Positions 7,623 through 15,056 of a stretch of 24,927 nucleotides of DNA are shown here, piece after piece. Position 1 is the first letter of the stretch. Every line of letters starts with the position of its first letter. The stretch is from DATLYB01 sp964502525 (lineage in GTDB: Bacteria > Bacteroidota > Bacteroidia > Chitinophagales > CAIOSU01). The notes below the pieces were generated by a model, which did not search any database, was not told the DNA's origin, and saw only the letters and a program-made list of their open reading frames with translations. Position numbers and translations under genes: made by a program. The stretch spans positions 1 through 24,927 of the forward strand of contig CAZCXH010000064.1 of NCBI GenBank assembly GCA_964502525.1, written 5' to 3'.

Positions 7623-8536
7623 CAGCGGTAAATGATGTACTCAACTGATTTTGGTGAATAGTCGAGATTTTTAATATAGGAGGGGGCCAGCTCTATTTTC
7701 ACGGGCACGTACTTGCTCCTGTTCATGTCAACCCCGTAAAAATCGGCCACCGCGCTGAACGTTTCCGCGCTCACCTGCTCGTAGTTGCTCAATCCCACCC
7801 TGAAAACAACGGATACCTTGTTGGGAAACATGTTGATTTGCCTGTTGGGCGGCACGTTCATTTTTTCAATCTCGATATCGAGGGTTTTCTCCGTGTATTC
7901 CTCCACGGCAATGGTGTATCTGATTTTTTTCGGTTGTAAAGCGATGGTGGGCGAAGCCGGTGCGAGCAGGGCGATTTCGCCCTGCTGCAAGCGGTCGAGG
8001 TTTTCAAAAAGCCGCCTTTCGGTTTTCCAGCTTGTGATGGTGTCGAGGATATTTTCGGGTCCGTTCACCATCACATACTGAGGGGTGATGTGCAGCGGCT
8101 CCATGAAGTCATACTGTTTTTTGAAGGAGATAAGGATGTCGGCAATGACGGGAACCTGTTTGGTTATTCCTTTGTCGAATTTAAAGTCCAGCGTATCGGG
8201 AATGATGTCAACTAATTCATAATCTGATGAGAGTTGGCTGGCAATCACAGACAGCAGGTCGGCAGTTGGCAGATAGTCGGCCTGAAGGGAGGAGAGGTCC
8301 ACCTGAACGCGCACAGGCTTGCGTATTTTAGACCAAAACAATTTGAAACCGGTAGTTTCGATATAAAGCGTTATCTCCGATGGCAAAGGCTCGGAAGGAA
8401 CCTTGTCTTCGGGCAGGTTGGTGTATTGAATTTTTGCGTTGATGTCACCGATGTATGTTCTTGACAGTTTGTTCAGAAAGAGGAGCAGGGTTGCCAATAG
8501 CAGGCAAACTGCGAAAACTGCTCCGCTGCGGGTCAT
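7622..8536 (-). CDS. YbbR/CdaR-like membrane-anchored protein
   Basis: This 304-residue protein has one N-terminal transmembrane helix (FAVCLLLATLLLFLNKLS) followed by extracytoplasmic beta-rich repeats of the YbbR type, for example EITLYIETTG, KQVPVIADI, VMVNGPENILDTI and KTLDIEIEKMNVP. In Firmicutes the homologue CdaR regulates the diadenylate cyclase CdaA. In Bacteroidota the protein sits by yajC and coaE, as here, and its role is not established. No cdaA gene is in the window. Its stop overlaps the coaE start, and 53 bp separate it from yajC. The family call is good, but a c-di-AMP role is only inference. Confidence 0.82.
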   Translation of the reverse strand: MTRSGAVFAVCLLLATLLLFLNKLSRTYIGDINAKIQYTNLPEDKVPSEPLPSEITLYIETTGFKLFWSKIRKPVRVQVDLSSLQADYLPTADLLSVIASQLSSDYELVDIIPDTLDFKFDKGITKQVPVIADILISFKKQYDFMEPLHITPQYVMVNGPENILDTITSWKTERRLFENLDRLQQGEIALLAPASPTIALQPKKIRYTIAVEEYTEKTLDIEIEKMNVPPNRQINMFPNKVSVVFRVGLSNYEQVSAETFSAVADFYGVDMNRSKYVPVKIELAPSYIKNLDYSPKSVEYIIYR

Positions 8537-8589
8537 CCTTTTTTGTGAGTTTGATTAAAGAAATTACCGTCCCGAAGTTAATGGAAACA

Positions 8590-8937
8590 TTATTTCCCAT
8601 TTTCCTTTTCAGTAGTCGTGTTTGCGCGTGCATTGGCGACTTTGGTGAAATCTAACGATATCACGGATTTTTCTATGCGCAGTTTGGTGTTGGCATCAAC
8701 TTCCACGAGGAAGGTATCTTCATCCACCCTCACCACTTTCCCGTGAACGCCCCCGATGGTGACCACCTTGTCGCCCTTTTTGATTTCGTTGATGAAGTTT
8801 TTCTGATCCTTCGCTTTCTTCGTCTGCGGCCTGATCATGAAGAAATAGAATACGATAAACAGCGCGCCAAAAAGAAGCAGGGTAGGGATGGGGCTGGAAG
8901 CCGGACCTCCGGCCTGTAATAAAATTGTGAAAAGCAT
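8590..8937 (-). CDS. yajC: Preprotein translocase accessory subunit YajC
   Basis: YajC is a small inner-membrane partner of SecDF in the Sec export machinery. The 115-residue protein shows the family plan: a short N-terminal tail, one transmembrane helix (IPTLLLFGALFIVFYFFMI), the diagnostic RPQTKKAKDQKNF, then GDKVVTIGGVHGKVV and a short charged C-terminus. It lies 3 bases downstream of the DUF1573 lipoprotein gene and is almost certainly cotranscribed with it. Confidence 0.95.
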   Translation of the reverse strand: MLFTILLQAGGPASSPIPTLLLFGALFIVFYFFMIRPQTKKAKDQKNFINEIKKGDKVVTIGGVHGKVVRVDEDTFLVEVDANTKLRIEKSVISLDFTKVANARANTTTEKENGK

Positions 8938-8940
8938 GCC

Positions 8941-9468
8941 TTATTGCGGTGTTACCACCGGCTCGGCAGCGGGTCCTTCCACTTCGCTGACGATGTTGAG
9001 CGTTGAACGTGCCGGGTTGGTATTGGCGGTAATGGTCACCGTTTTGCGCTGTATGCCCGTCTTGCCTTTGGGATCAAAAGAGACCTGGATTTCGCCAGCG
9101 CCTCCGACCGGAATAGGCTCCTTGGAATATTGCGGAACAGTGCAGCCGCAGGAACCTCTCGCATCAGAAATAACCAACGGCTCTGTGCCCGTGTTGGTGA
9201 ATTTGAATGTGTACTCAACATGCTTATCCTGCCCGATTTTTCCGAAATCATGCTCCGTCTTTTCAAATGCAAAAGCGGCATTGCCCGGCTGAGGTTCCGG
9301 TGGCATCTCGGGATTGGGATTGTTGGGATCAACCGGGGGAGCCTGGCTGGGGTCGGGAGTGACGGCAGCAGTAGTATCGGTTGAAGTGGTTGCTTCAGAA
9401 GTGGATCCTCCGCTGTTGCAAGAGCAGAAAACGGCAAACGCCATCAACACATAAAGAATACTTTTCAT
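8941..9468 (-). CDS. DUF1573 lipoprotein, first gene of the yajC-coaE operon
   Basis: The protein has 175 residues. The start MKSILYVLMAFAVFCSC is a lipoprotein signal with C17 the likely lipidated cysteine. A Thr/Pro-rich linker (about 20-63) follows, then one DUF1573 domain with HDFGKIGQ, FTNTGTEPL, SCGC (107-109 holding CGC) and FDPKGKTG. DUF1573 has an immunoglobulin-like fold and no established function. The order DUF1573-yajC-ybbR-coaE is common in Bacteroidota, where nusB often precedes it. Here nusB is absent and a gap of about 450 bp lies upstream. A -7-like TAACTTTG on the minus strand at 9504-9511 would give a short leader. Confidence 0.9.
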   Translation of the reverse strand: MKSILYVLMAFAVFCSCNSGGSTSEATTSTDTTAAVTPDPSQAPPVDPNNPNPEMPPEPQPGNAAFAFEKTEHDFGKIGQDKHVEYTFKFTNTGTEPLVISDARGSCGCTVPQYSKEPIPVGGAGEIQVSFDPKGKTGIQRKTVTITANTNPARSTLNIVSEVEGPAAEPVVTPQ

Positions 9469-9503
9469 TGTAGTTTGTAGTTTTGTTTTTAAAAAAAGAC
9501 GCC

Positions 9504-9511
9504 CAAAGTTA
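9504..9511 (-). promoter_or_regulatory. Putative -7 box for the DUF1573-yajC-ybbR-coaE operon
   Basis: The minus strand reads TAACTTTG, a match to the Bacteroidota -7 consensus TAnnTTTG, 35 bases before the ATG at 9468. No TTTG -33 box is visible at the usual distance. A direct repeat GTTAACAGTT (9508-9517 and 9547-9556) overlaps and follows it and could be an operator. Confidence 0.4.
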
Positions 9512-9777
9512 ACAGTTATTTATAAATTCGATTAATGAAAAAGACGGTTAACAGTTTTTAACAGGATGCCTGAAAATCCAATCCCGAAGCAAATTGAACC
9601 TGATTTTTTCTATTTGGGCGGACTTGGGATCACTTGATTTCTCACCGCAATCTTCTGTTCAGTCTTCTCGCCTGCCTGGTGAATTGAATGTTATCCTGAA
9701 TGAAGCGAAAGATAAAATGGCAGGACGTGCAAAATGCTCTTATCCCGAAACAATTGTGAAAAACGAACCATGATCGG

Positions 9778-9871
9778 TCCGAAGGACTCCGGGCTCCTTC
9801 GGAGGATATACCATCGGGTGCTATTCGGTACTCCCGAGTACTCGGGACGGAAACCTCTTTGCCGATGGTAT
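9778..9871. repeat. Nested GC-rich palindrome cluster
   Basis: Three perfect inverted repeats lie within 94 bp. TCCGAAGGA (9778-9786) pairs with TCCTTCGGA (9795-9803). ATACCATCGG (9808-9817) pairs with CCGATGGTAT (9862-9871). Inside the second pair is the 16-bp perfect palindrome TCCCGAGTACTCGGGA (9832-9847). This suggests a compact multi-stem element, either a dispersed REP-like repeat or a leader structure 53 bp before the dehydrogenase start. Confidence 0.8.
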
Positions 9872-9924
9872 GATGTGCGGCTTTTTCGTCAGAAACGTTA
9901 TTTTAATCAAAAATCAGTTTGCTA

Positions 9925-11724
9925 ATGCAAGGTAAATTCTATTCGAAAGAAAATCTGAGGTTCCTGTTGCATGAAGTGTTCCCGGTAGCCGAGTTGTGCA
10001 AGCGCGACTATTTCAAAGAACATGCGCTCGAAAGTTTCGACATGATGCTCGATGCGGCTGATACGCTTTCTACTAATCATTTACGTCCGATTCTGCGTGA
10101 GATGGATACCAACCCGCCTTATATGGAGAATGGCAGGATCAAAGTGCATCGCGACATGCGCAGGCTGATGAAGCAGTTTGGAGAAGACGGATGGATTTCG
10201 ATGTCGGCACCGCATGAGTTCGGAGGACAGCAGGTTCCCTTCACGGTGCTGCAGGCTGCGGCTTTTATCATGGCGGCAGCGAATTACTCCACCATGGCAT
10301 ATCCCTTTCTCACCACCGGGGCGGCACATCTGATTGAATCATTCGGAAGCAAAGAGTTGCAGCAAGCCTTTATTCCGAAAATGTTCAGCGGGGCGTGGCA
10401 GGGGACGATGGCGCTTACGGAGCCGCAGGCAGGTAGTTCGCTCACGGATGTTGTAACAACCGCCAGGCCAACCAACAACGGATATTATCTGCTCAAGGGA
10501 CAGAAGATTTTCATCTCATGTGGCGACCATGATGGCTGCGATAACATCATCCACCTGATGCTTGCGCGTATGGAAGGCGCTCCTGCGGGCACCAAGGGAA
10601 TTTCGCTCTTTGTGGTTCCACGAATGAGGATGGAAGGCAACGGACTCGTGTTTAATGATGTGAATACTGCGGGACTTTTTCACAAAATGGGCTACCACGG
10701 AGCGCCTATCGCGCATCTGATAATGGGAGAGAAAAATGATTGTCATGCGTATTTAGTGGGCGAGCCGCACAAAGGGTTGAGCTATATGTTCCAGATGATG
10801 AATGAAGCGCGCATTGGCGTGGGGATGCAAGCCACTGCTATTGCCACGGCCTCATATTACAACTCACTCGAATATGCCAATGAACGCTTGCAGGGAAGAA
10901 AAATAACCGACAAAGATCCGGGCAAGCCGCAGATACCGATTATTCAACATGCGGATGTAAAACGATTGCTGCTGTTTCAGAAGGCAATCGTGGAAGGATC
11001 GCTGGCGTTGGGTTTGCAGGCAGCAATTTATTATGATAACTGGCAAACAGCCGAAGGAGAAGAGAAGGAAAATAATTTTCTGAAGCTGGAACTGCTGACG
11101 CCTATCATGAAATCCTATCCAGCTGAGATGAGCATATTGACTACAAGCGCTGCCCTGCAATGTTTTGGCGGTTATGGCTATACGAAAGATTTCATGGCTG
11201 AATTGTTCTTCCGGGAGACGCGCATCCACACGCTGCACGAAGGCGTCACTGCCATTCACGGCATGGACTTGCTTGGCAGAAAGGTGATGATGCAAAATGG
11301 TAAGGCCACGTTACTGCTGACGCAGGAAGTGCTGGATGATATTGCCTGCGCGAAGAAATCTGATTTGCTAAATGCCTATGCCAGCGTTCTGGAAAAAGAA
11401 TTGGAAAAACTGCAGGAAGTAACGATGCATTTGGTGGGCGTAGCGCAAAGTAAAGGGGCTGAGGTGTTCTTAGCCGATGCAACGTTATATCTGGAATTGT
11501 TCGGCATCATCTCGCTGGGATGGCAATGGCTGAAGCAGGGAGTGAAAGCGGAAGAGATGCAACAGTCTGGCTCCAAAAAATATTCCTCCGAATTTTTGCA
11601 ATCAAAGATCCATGCATTGCAATACTTTTTCGAATATGAAGTGCCGAAGACTGCAGGACTGTTACAGCGATTGAAGAGCGATAATCATCTGACGGTAAGA
11701 GCAAAGGGAGAGGAGATTGTGTGA
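9925..11724 (+). CDS. Acyl-CoA dehydrogenase, large form (about 600 residues)
   Basis: This FAD-dependent enzyme would oxidise the alpha-beta bond of an acyl-CoA and pass electrons to ETF. The N-terminal helical domain includes FGEDGWISMSAPHEFGGQ. The middle beta domain has ALTEPQAGSS (163-172) and YYLLKGQKIFIS. The C-terminal helical domain has GGYGYTKDF and TLHEGVTAIHG, where E439 is the expected catalytic base. The roughly 150 further residues match the DmdC/FadE5-like long subfamily with an extra C-terminal domain, so the substrate may be an unusual or long acyl chain. It cannot be assigned from sequence. The start is the ATG at 9925. A TTG two codons upstream is less likely. It is monocistronic. 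Confidence 0.93.
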   Translation: MQGKFYSKENLRFLLHEVFPVAELCKRDYFKEHALESFDMMLDAADTLSTNHLRPILREMDTNPPYMENGRIKVHRDMRRLMKQFGEDGWISMSAPHEFGGQQVPFTVLQAAAFIMAAANYSTMAYPFLTTGAAHLIESFGSKELQQAFIPKMFSGAWQGTMALTEPQAGSSLTDVVTTARPTNNGYYLLKGQKIFISCGDHDGCDNIIHLMLARMEGAPAGTKGISLFVVPRMRMEGNGLVFNDVNTAGLFHKMGYHGAPIAHLIMGEKNDCHAYLVGEPHKGLSYMFQMMNEARIGVGMQATAIATASYYNSLEYANERLQGRKITDKDPGKPQIPIIQHADVKRLLLFQKAIVEGSLALGLQAAIYYDNWQTAEGEEKENNFLKLELLTPIMKSYPAEMSILTTSAALQCFGGYGYTKDFMAELFFRETRIHTLHEGVTAIHGMDLLGRKVMMQNGKATLLLTQEVLDDIACAKKSDLLNAYASVLEKELEKLQEVTMHLVGVAQSKGAEVFLADATLYLELFGIISLGWQWLKQGVKAEEMQQSGSKKYSSEFLQSKIHALQYFFEYEVPKTAGLLQRLKSDNHLTVRAKGEEIV

Positions 11725-11788
11725 AAGGATTCGATAATTCGATAATTCGGTGATGGATGAACGATAAATTTTCGCTGGGCTGTTGAAG

Positions 11789-11906
11789 CCACCCACCCCT
11801 CCCTCCCCTCCGAAGGAGGTGAATTTCCCACGCTCAAAGCAGATTTCTAGCACGGGTTTGAAATAAAACACTCCATTATTCCCCTCCTTGGGGCTGGGGT
11901 GGGGCG
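11789..11906. repeat. GC-skewed imperfect inverted repeat element
   Basis: The left arm, 11789-11826, is C-rich and ends GAAGGAGGTGAATTT. The right arm, 11878-11906, begins ATTCCCCTCCTTGGGG and is G-rich. Reverse-complemented, it aligns with the left arm as a CCCC-rich block followed by AAGGAGG and GAAT. The two arms frame an AT-rich centre of about 50 bp. This resembles a non-autonomous palindromic intergenic element. Confidence 0.65.
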
Positions 11907-11978
11907 CTGATATATAAAGATGATGATGCGAAAATTTGTCGTGCACCCTTCGGTGATGTGCTGATGAATGGAAGAGAA

Positions 11979-12012
11979 CGTCATTGTGTGATAGAAACGA
12001 GCGAAGCAATCC
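11979..12012. repeat. Possible copy of the GTCATTGCGAG...GAAGCAATC dispersed repeat
   Basis: The stretch reads CGTCATTGTGTGATAG, then AAACGAGCGAAGCAATCC. It resembles the small dispersed repeat found between genes in many bacteria, with TGT in place of TGC. The call is by motif memory only. Confidence 0.4.
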
Positions 12013-12110
12013 CTCCGATTTAATGTGTTGGTTTACCCATGGAAACTTCTTAAGAAGCGGAAGGCAGGCGGGTAGCGGAACGGAGGAGAATTTCTTGGAT
12101 GTGATCTCAT

Positions 12111-12127
12111 AGTCTTGATTCAAGACT
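12111..12127. repeat. 17-bp perfect inverted repeat
   Basis: AGTCTTGA and TCAAGACT flank one central T. It lies 86 bp upstream of the GIY-YIG-like gene and could be a protein-binding site. No T run follows, so it is not a terminator. Confidence 0.5.
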
Positions 12128-12212
12128 GTCTCTATTCTTGTTCAATTCAACCGCCAGCATCTTCATTTGCTGCACTGCCGTTATCTGCTAAACTTCATAA
12201 CCTCGCATCATT

Positions 12213-12560
12213 ATGCCCAAAGCTGCCTACTGCGTTTATGTTATAGAATTATCTAAAAAGGTATTTACAGAAAATGCGCGCTTTCGCGCAGCCAACCCGC
12301 AATTCAACGGTGTGCTGGAGTGTCTCTACGTGGGCATGACGAGCAAGACTCCCAAAGAGAGATTCATGCAGCACAAGACGGGATACAGAAATAATAAAGG
12401 TCATAAGCTGTCATCCAACATTGTGCAGAAGTATGGCACTTTTCTCCGCCCCAGCCTGTATAACCATTTGCCATTAATGACACGTGCGGAAGCCCTTAAG
12501 ATGGAGGAAAGGCTGGCTCTGGAACTGCGGAGGCAGCGGTATGCGGTATGGTTTAATTGA
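12213..12560 (+). CDS. Small GIY-YIG-like nuclease-fold protein
   Basis: This protein has 115 residues. The N-terminal strand CVYVIELSK takes the place of the GIY motif and ECLYVGMT (36-43) the YIG motif. TPKERFMQH follows with R50 and H54, and MEERLALELRRQ near the end holds a candidate catalytic Glu (E98 or E99). This layout fits a minimal GIY-YIG domain with no added DNA-binding domain. The insert of about 22 residues between the first two strands is longer than in UvrC-type domains. Its substrate is unknown. It is not beside repair or restriction genes. The repeat-rich gap is upstream and pbpC is convergent 15 bp downstream. The ATG at 12213 fits the domain edge. Confidence 0.72.
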   Translation: MPKAAYCVYVIELSKKVFTENARFRAANPQFNGVLECLYVGMTSKTPKERFMQHKTGYRNNKGHKLSSNIVQKYGTFLRPSLYNHLPLMTRAEALKMEERLALELRRQRYAVWFN

Positions 12561-12575
12561 AAATAGCTCTTGACG

Positions 12576-15053
12576 CTAATTCATCCCGACCACCTCAAAC
12601 CACTGCGTAAGCTCTTCGCCATGCTCGTCAAAAAGCGTGAGTTTATGTAAGCCTTCAGATGGGACTACTTCGAGTTTAGTGGTGTTTGTGGTGCTTCCAA
12701 GATATTCATCGTCAACATGCCAGTAGATGCTTGTTCCTGGATGGTGGTGAACGGCTTCAAACACCGCTTTGCTTTTGCTGCCATCCATTATTCGCGGGAT
12801 GAAGATTTTAGCGTTCGCCTCTGGGTAGATGATCTCCATATTCTTTGAATCCGCAAGACGACAGTCGGATGCAAATTCAGGTAGCGCTTTGTAGTGCGGG
12901 TCTTTGGTTTTGTAATACCACTCCTGGACGGGAGGAAGCACAAACCAGGATTTGTTTACCATGCCCGCCACAGGGTAGCAGTCACTCGTCACGCGATGGT
13001 TCCCGTTCTTGTCAAGATGAACAATTTGATGGAATTGACAAACCTGCGTTTTCAACCCTTTTTCCGGGATCCAAATGGTATCAATTTTATCACAATATAT
13101 CGAAGCGCGGTACCCGCTGTTGGAGCACACCGCTGCTAACCGCAATTCGTCATAGGGAGGCTCAAACCAGCTTGTGGCTGGCAATAGCTTGAAGGTTTCA
13201 AAAAGAATAGGTCCTGCAACCATTGTTCCAACCAATCCCGGTCTTCCTTCACCCGTAGCGTTTCCGACCCACACACCCACCACATACTCCGGAGTAATCC
13301 CGACAGCCCATGCATCACGGTGGCCGAAACTGGTGCCGGTTTTCCACGCCACCCTTCTTGAAGACACGAAATTTTCCCAGCCCCCTTCCTCACGGGGACG
13401 GTTTACGTTTGAAAGCACTTCAAAAGTTTCCCATATGGAAGCTGCATCAAATAACGAATTTTGTTTAAGCTCGCTCCATGGAGCCTTATATTCTTCCTGC
13501 GGGAGTAAGGTAGCTTTTTTATAGTCACCGGGAAAATACCTGCCGCTGAAATTGCCGAAATGATTCAGGCTTCTCGCCATGCTTCCATACACGCTCACGA
13601 TGTCCCACAGGCTTGCTTCCGCGCCACCCAGTATCAATGTCAATCCGTAGTGGCTGGCGGATTTGTTGATGGTTGACAGATCGAGTTGCTGCAGCTTGTC
13701 GTGGAAACGTTCCAGCCCGTATTGGCGCAACATGCGGACTGCGGGGACATTCAGCGAACGGGTGAGCGCGTTGCTTGCAGGAACAGCGCCATCATAGGTC
13801 TTGTCGAAATTCTTCGGAGCGTACCCGGAAAAATGAGTGGGGATGTCGGCAACGAGGGCGTCAGGAAGCAGTTCGCCATCATCAAGCATTGCCGCGTAGA
13901 GCAATGGTTTCAGGATGCTGCCGGTGCTTCGCGGTGCGGGAATAACGTCCACATCGGCTCCGGTTTCCTTGTGCTCGCTAGGCGCATTGCCCACATAAGC
14001 CAAAACCTCACCGGATTCCACCTTCATTACAAGTATCGCGAGGTTGTGAATATCGTTCTGGCTTAATGCTTTGTGATATTTACCGGCAATGCCATTGGCT
14101 TTTTGCTGCAGCCTCGCATCAATGGATGTTGTAATTTCCTTATTTGAAAAACCTTCCTTTGCAAGCCGCGCCAGCAGGTGGGGAGCCTGTTGCGGCAATG
14201 CCTGCGGCAAGCCGGGCAGCGGTTCAGCTTTTGCGAGGTCGCAGGTTGTTGCATCAATCACGCCTTTCTTTTCCAACTTGGTCAAAAGATCATTGCGTTT
14301 TGTCCGCAATTGTTCCTGATTTTTTCCGGGGTAAATGAGCGCTGGAGCATTGGGAAGAACTGCCAGCGCTGCAGCCTCGCCCCACGAAAGCTTTTCCGGT
14401 TCCCTGCCGTAGTATCGCCATGCCGCGGCATCAAGCCCTACCACGTTGCCGCCAAAAGGCGCATGAGAAGCGTACATGGCAAGGATTTCTTCTTTGGAGC
14501 AGCGCAATTCCATCCGCGTGGCAAGGATTGTTTCGATAAGTTTTTCAAAAACGGTTCTTGCTTTCCCATTCCGCGAAAGGCGAATCACCTGCATGGAAAT
14601 CGTGCTGCCACCGCTCACCACTTTTCCGGCTTCCATGTTTTGCTTCATCGCGCGAAGGAAAGAAACGGGATTGATTCCGGGGTGATAATCGAAATGCTCG
14701 TCTTCGAAATAGATGACGGCTGTTTTGAATTTATCCGGAACTGTTTTTCTCTCCGGAAACCGCCATTGTCCGTCATCGGCAATTCTTGCTCCAAGCAGTT
14801 CTCCCTGCCTGTCTCTAACAATCGTGCATGAAGGCTTGTTGAATAACGGAGAGGGAAGGCAAAAAAAGTAAGCAATGCCTGCTGAAACAAATGTCAAGAA
14901 AATCAAAAGCGTCTTTTTCTTCGCAACGCTTTTTAGAAATGCAGAAACCGCAAAGGAACTGAGAAAAAAATGCAACACAGAGGATACAGAGGAATGTAAA
15001 GGATTCCTCTGCTCCCTCTGCGCAAACCTCCGATTTCTCCGCGGTTTCTGCAT
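12576..15053 (-). CDS. pbpC: Penicillin-binding protein 1C
   Basis: PBP1C is a bifunctional peptidoglycan synthase of the inner membrane facing the periplasm. After a transmembrane helix at about 48-66, the GT51 glycosyltransferase domain shows EDEHFDYHPG (catalytic E117) and GGSTISMQ (148-155). The transpeptidase domain has STGSILKP with S379 and K382 of the SxxK motif, SLN at 433-435 and KTG at 571-573. The C-terminal part matches the PBP1C-specific domain (SIYWHVDDEYLG, GLHKLTLFDEHGEEL). The length, 825 residues, is slightly above the usual 770-800. The extra is N-terminal: the first 38 residues are encoded by a 119-bp palindromic repeat, which holds every usable start (ATG 15053, GTG 14978, TTG 14975). 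The gene begins 3 bases after the alpha-2-macroglobulin stop and is surely cotranscribed with it. Confidence 0.95.
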   Translation of the reverse strand: MQKPRRNRRFAQREQRNPLHSSVSSVLHFFLSSFAVSAFLKSVAKKKTLLIFLTFVSAGIAYFFCLPSPLFNKPSCTIVRDRQGELLGARIADDGQWRFPERKTVPDKFKTAVIYFEDEHFDYHPGINPVSFLRAMKQNMEAGKVVSGGSTISMQVIRLSRNGKARTVFEKLIETILATRMELRCSKEEILAMYASHAPFGGNVVGLDAAAWRYYGREPEKLSWGEAAALAVLPNAPALIYPGKNQEQLRTKRNDLLTKLEKKGVIDATTCDLAKAEPLPGLPQALPQQAPHLLARLAKEGFSNKEITTSIDARLQQKANGIAGKYHKALSQNDIHNLAILVMKVESGEVLAYVGNAPSEHKETGADVDVIPAPRSTGSILKPLLYAAMLDDGELLPDALVADIPTHFSGYAPKNFDKTYDGAVPASNALTRSLNVPAVRMLRQYGLERFHDKLQQLDLSTINKSASHYGLTLILGGAEASLWDIVSVYGSMARSLNHFGNFSGRYFPGDYKKATLLPQEEYKAPWSELKQNSLFDAASIWETFEVLSNVNRPREEGGWENFVSSRRVAWKTGTSFGHRDAWAVGITPEYVVGVWVGNATGEGRPGLVGTMVAGPILFETFKLLPATSWFEPPYDELRLAAVCSNSGYRASIYCDKIDTIWIPEKGLKTQVCQFHQIVHLDKNGNHRVTSDCYPVAGMVNKSWFVLPPVQEWYYKTKDPHYKALPEFASDCRLADSKNMEIIYPEANAKIFIPRIMDGSKSKAVFEAVHHHPGTSIYWHVDDEYLGSTTNTTKLEVVPSEGLHKLTLFDEHGEELTQWFEVVGMN

Positions 15054-15055
15054 TT
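14937..15055. repeat. 119-bp palindromic repeat at the pbpC start
   Basis: AAATGCAGAAACCGC (14937-14951) is the exact reverse complement of 15041-15055. Inside, CAGAGGATACAGAGGAAT pairs imperfectly with ATTCCTCTGCTCCCTCTG, and GAGGAAT/ATTCCTC closes a 7-base loop. The whole element can therefore fold into one hairpin of about 119 bases. It resembles dispersed repeats with a GCAGAGG-type unit. Confidence 0.88.
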
Positions 15056-15056
15056 G

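Larger units (their letters stand above)
9469..9924. other. Repeat-bearing gap between the yajC operon and the acyl-CoA dehydrogenase
   Basis: I see no convincing gene in these 456 bases. The left part carries the operon promoter region and a GTTAACAGTT direct repeat. The middle, 9570-9770, shows nothing recognisable. The right part, 9778-9871, is a GC-rich palindrome cluster described separately. Confidence 0.7.
11725..12212. other. Repeat-rich gap without a gene
   Basis: These 488 bases hold a short direct repeat of GATAATTCG just after the dehydrogenase stop, a GC-skewed inverted repeat (11789-11906), a partial GTCATTG...GAAGCAATC element (11979-12012) and a 17-bp inverted repeat (12111-12127). 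A 153-codon minus-strand frame crosses all of them but has the composition of translated repeats, so I do not call it a gene. Confidence 0.75.

Noticed and set aside
9734..9925. 63-codon plus-strand frame before the acyl-CoA dehydrogenase
   Set aside because: Its codons are set by the palindrome cluster at 9778-9871, and the product has no recognisable domain.
11662..12123. 153-codon minus-strand frame in the gap after the acyl-CoA dehydrogenase
   Set aside because: It crosses the GC-skewed inverted repeat and other palindromes, gives low-complexity segments such as APHPSPKEG and FGGEGGVGG, overlaps the end of the dehydrogenase gene and shows no domain.
14178..14831. 217-codon plus-strand frame opposite pbpC
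   Set aside because: It is antisense to the conserved glycosyltransferase region, and its composition is that of a shadow frame.
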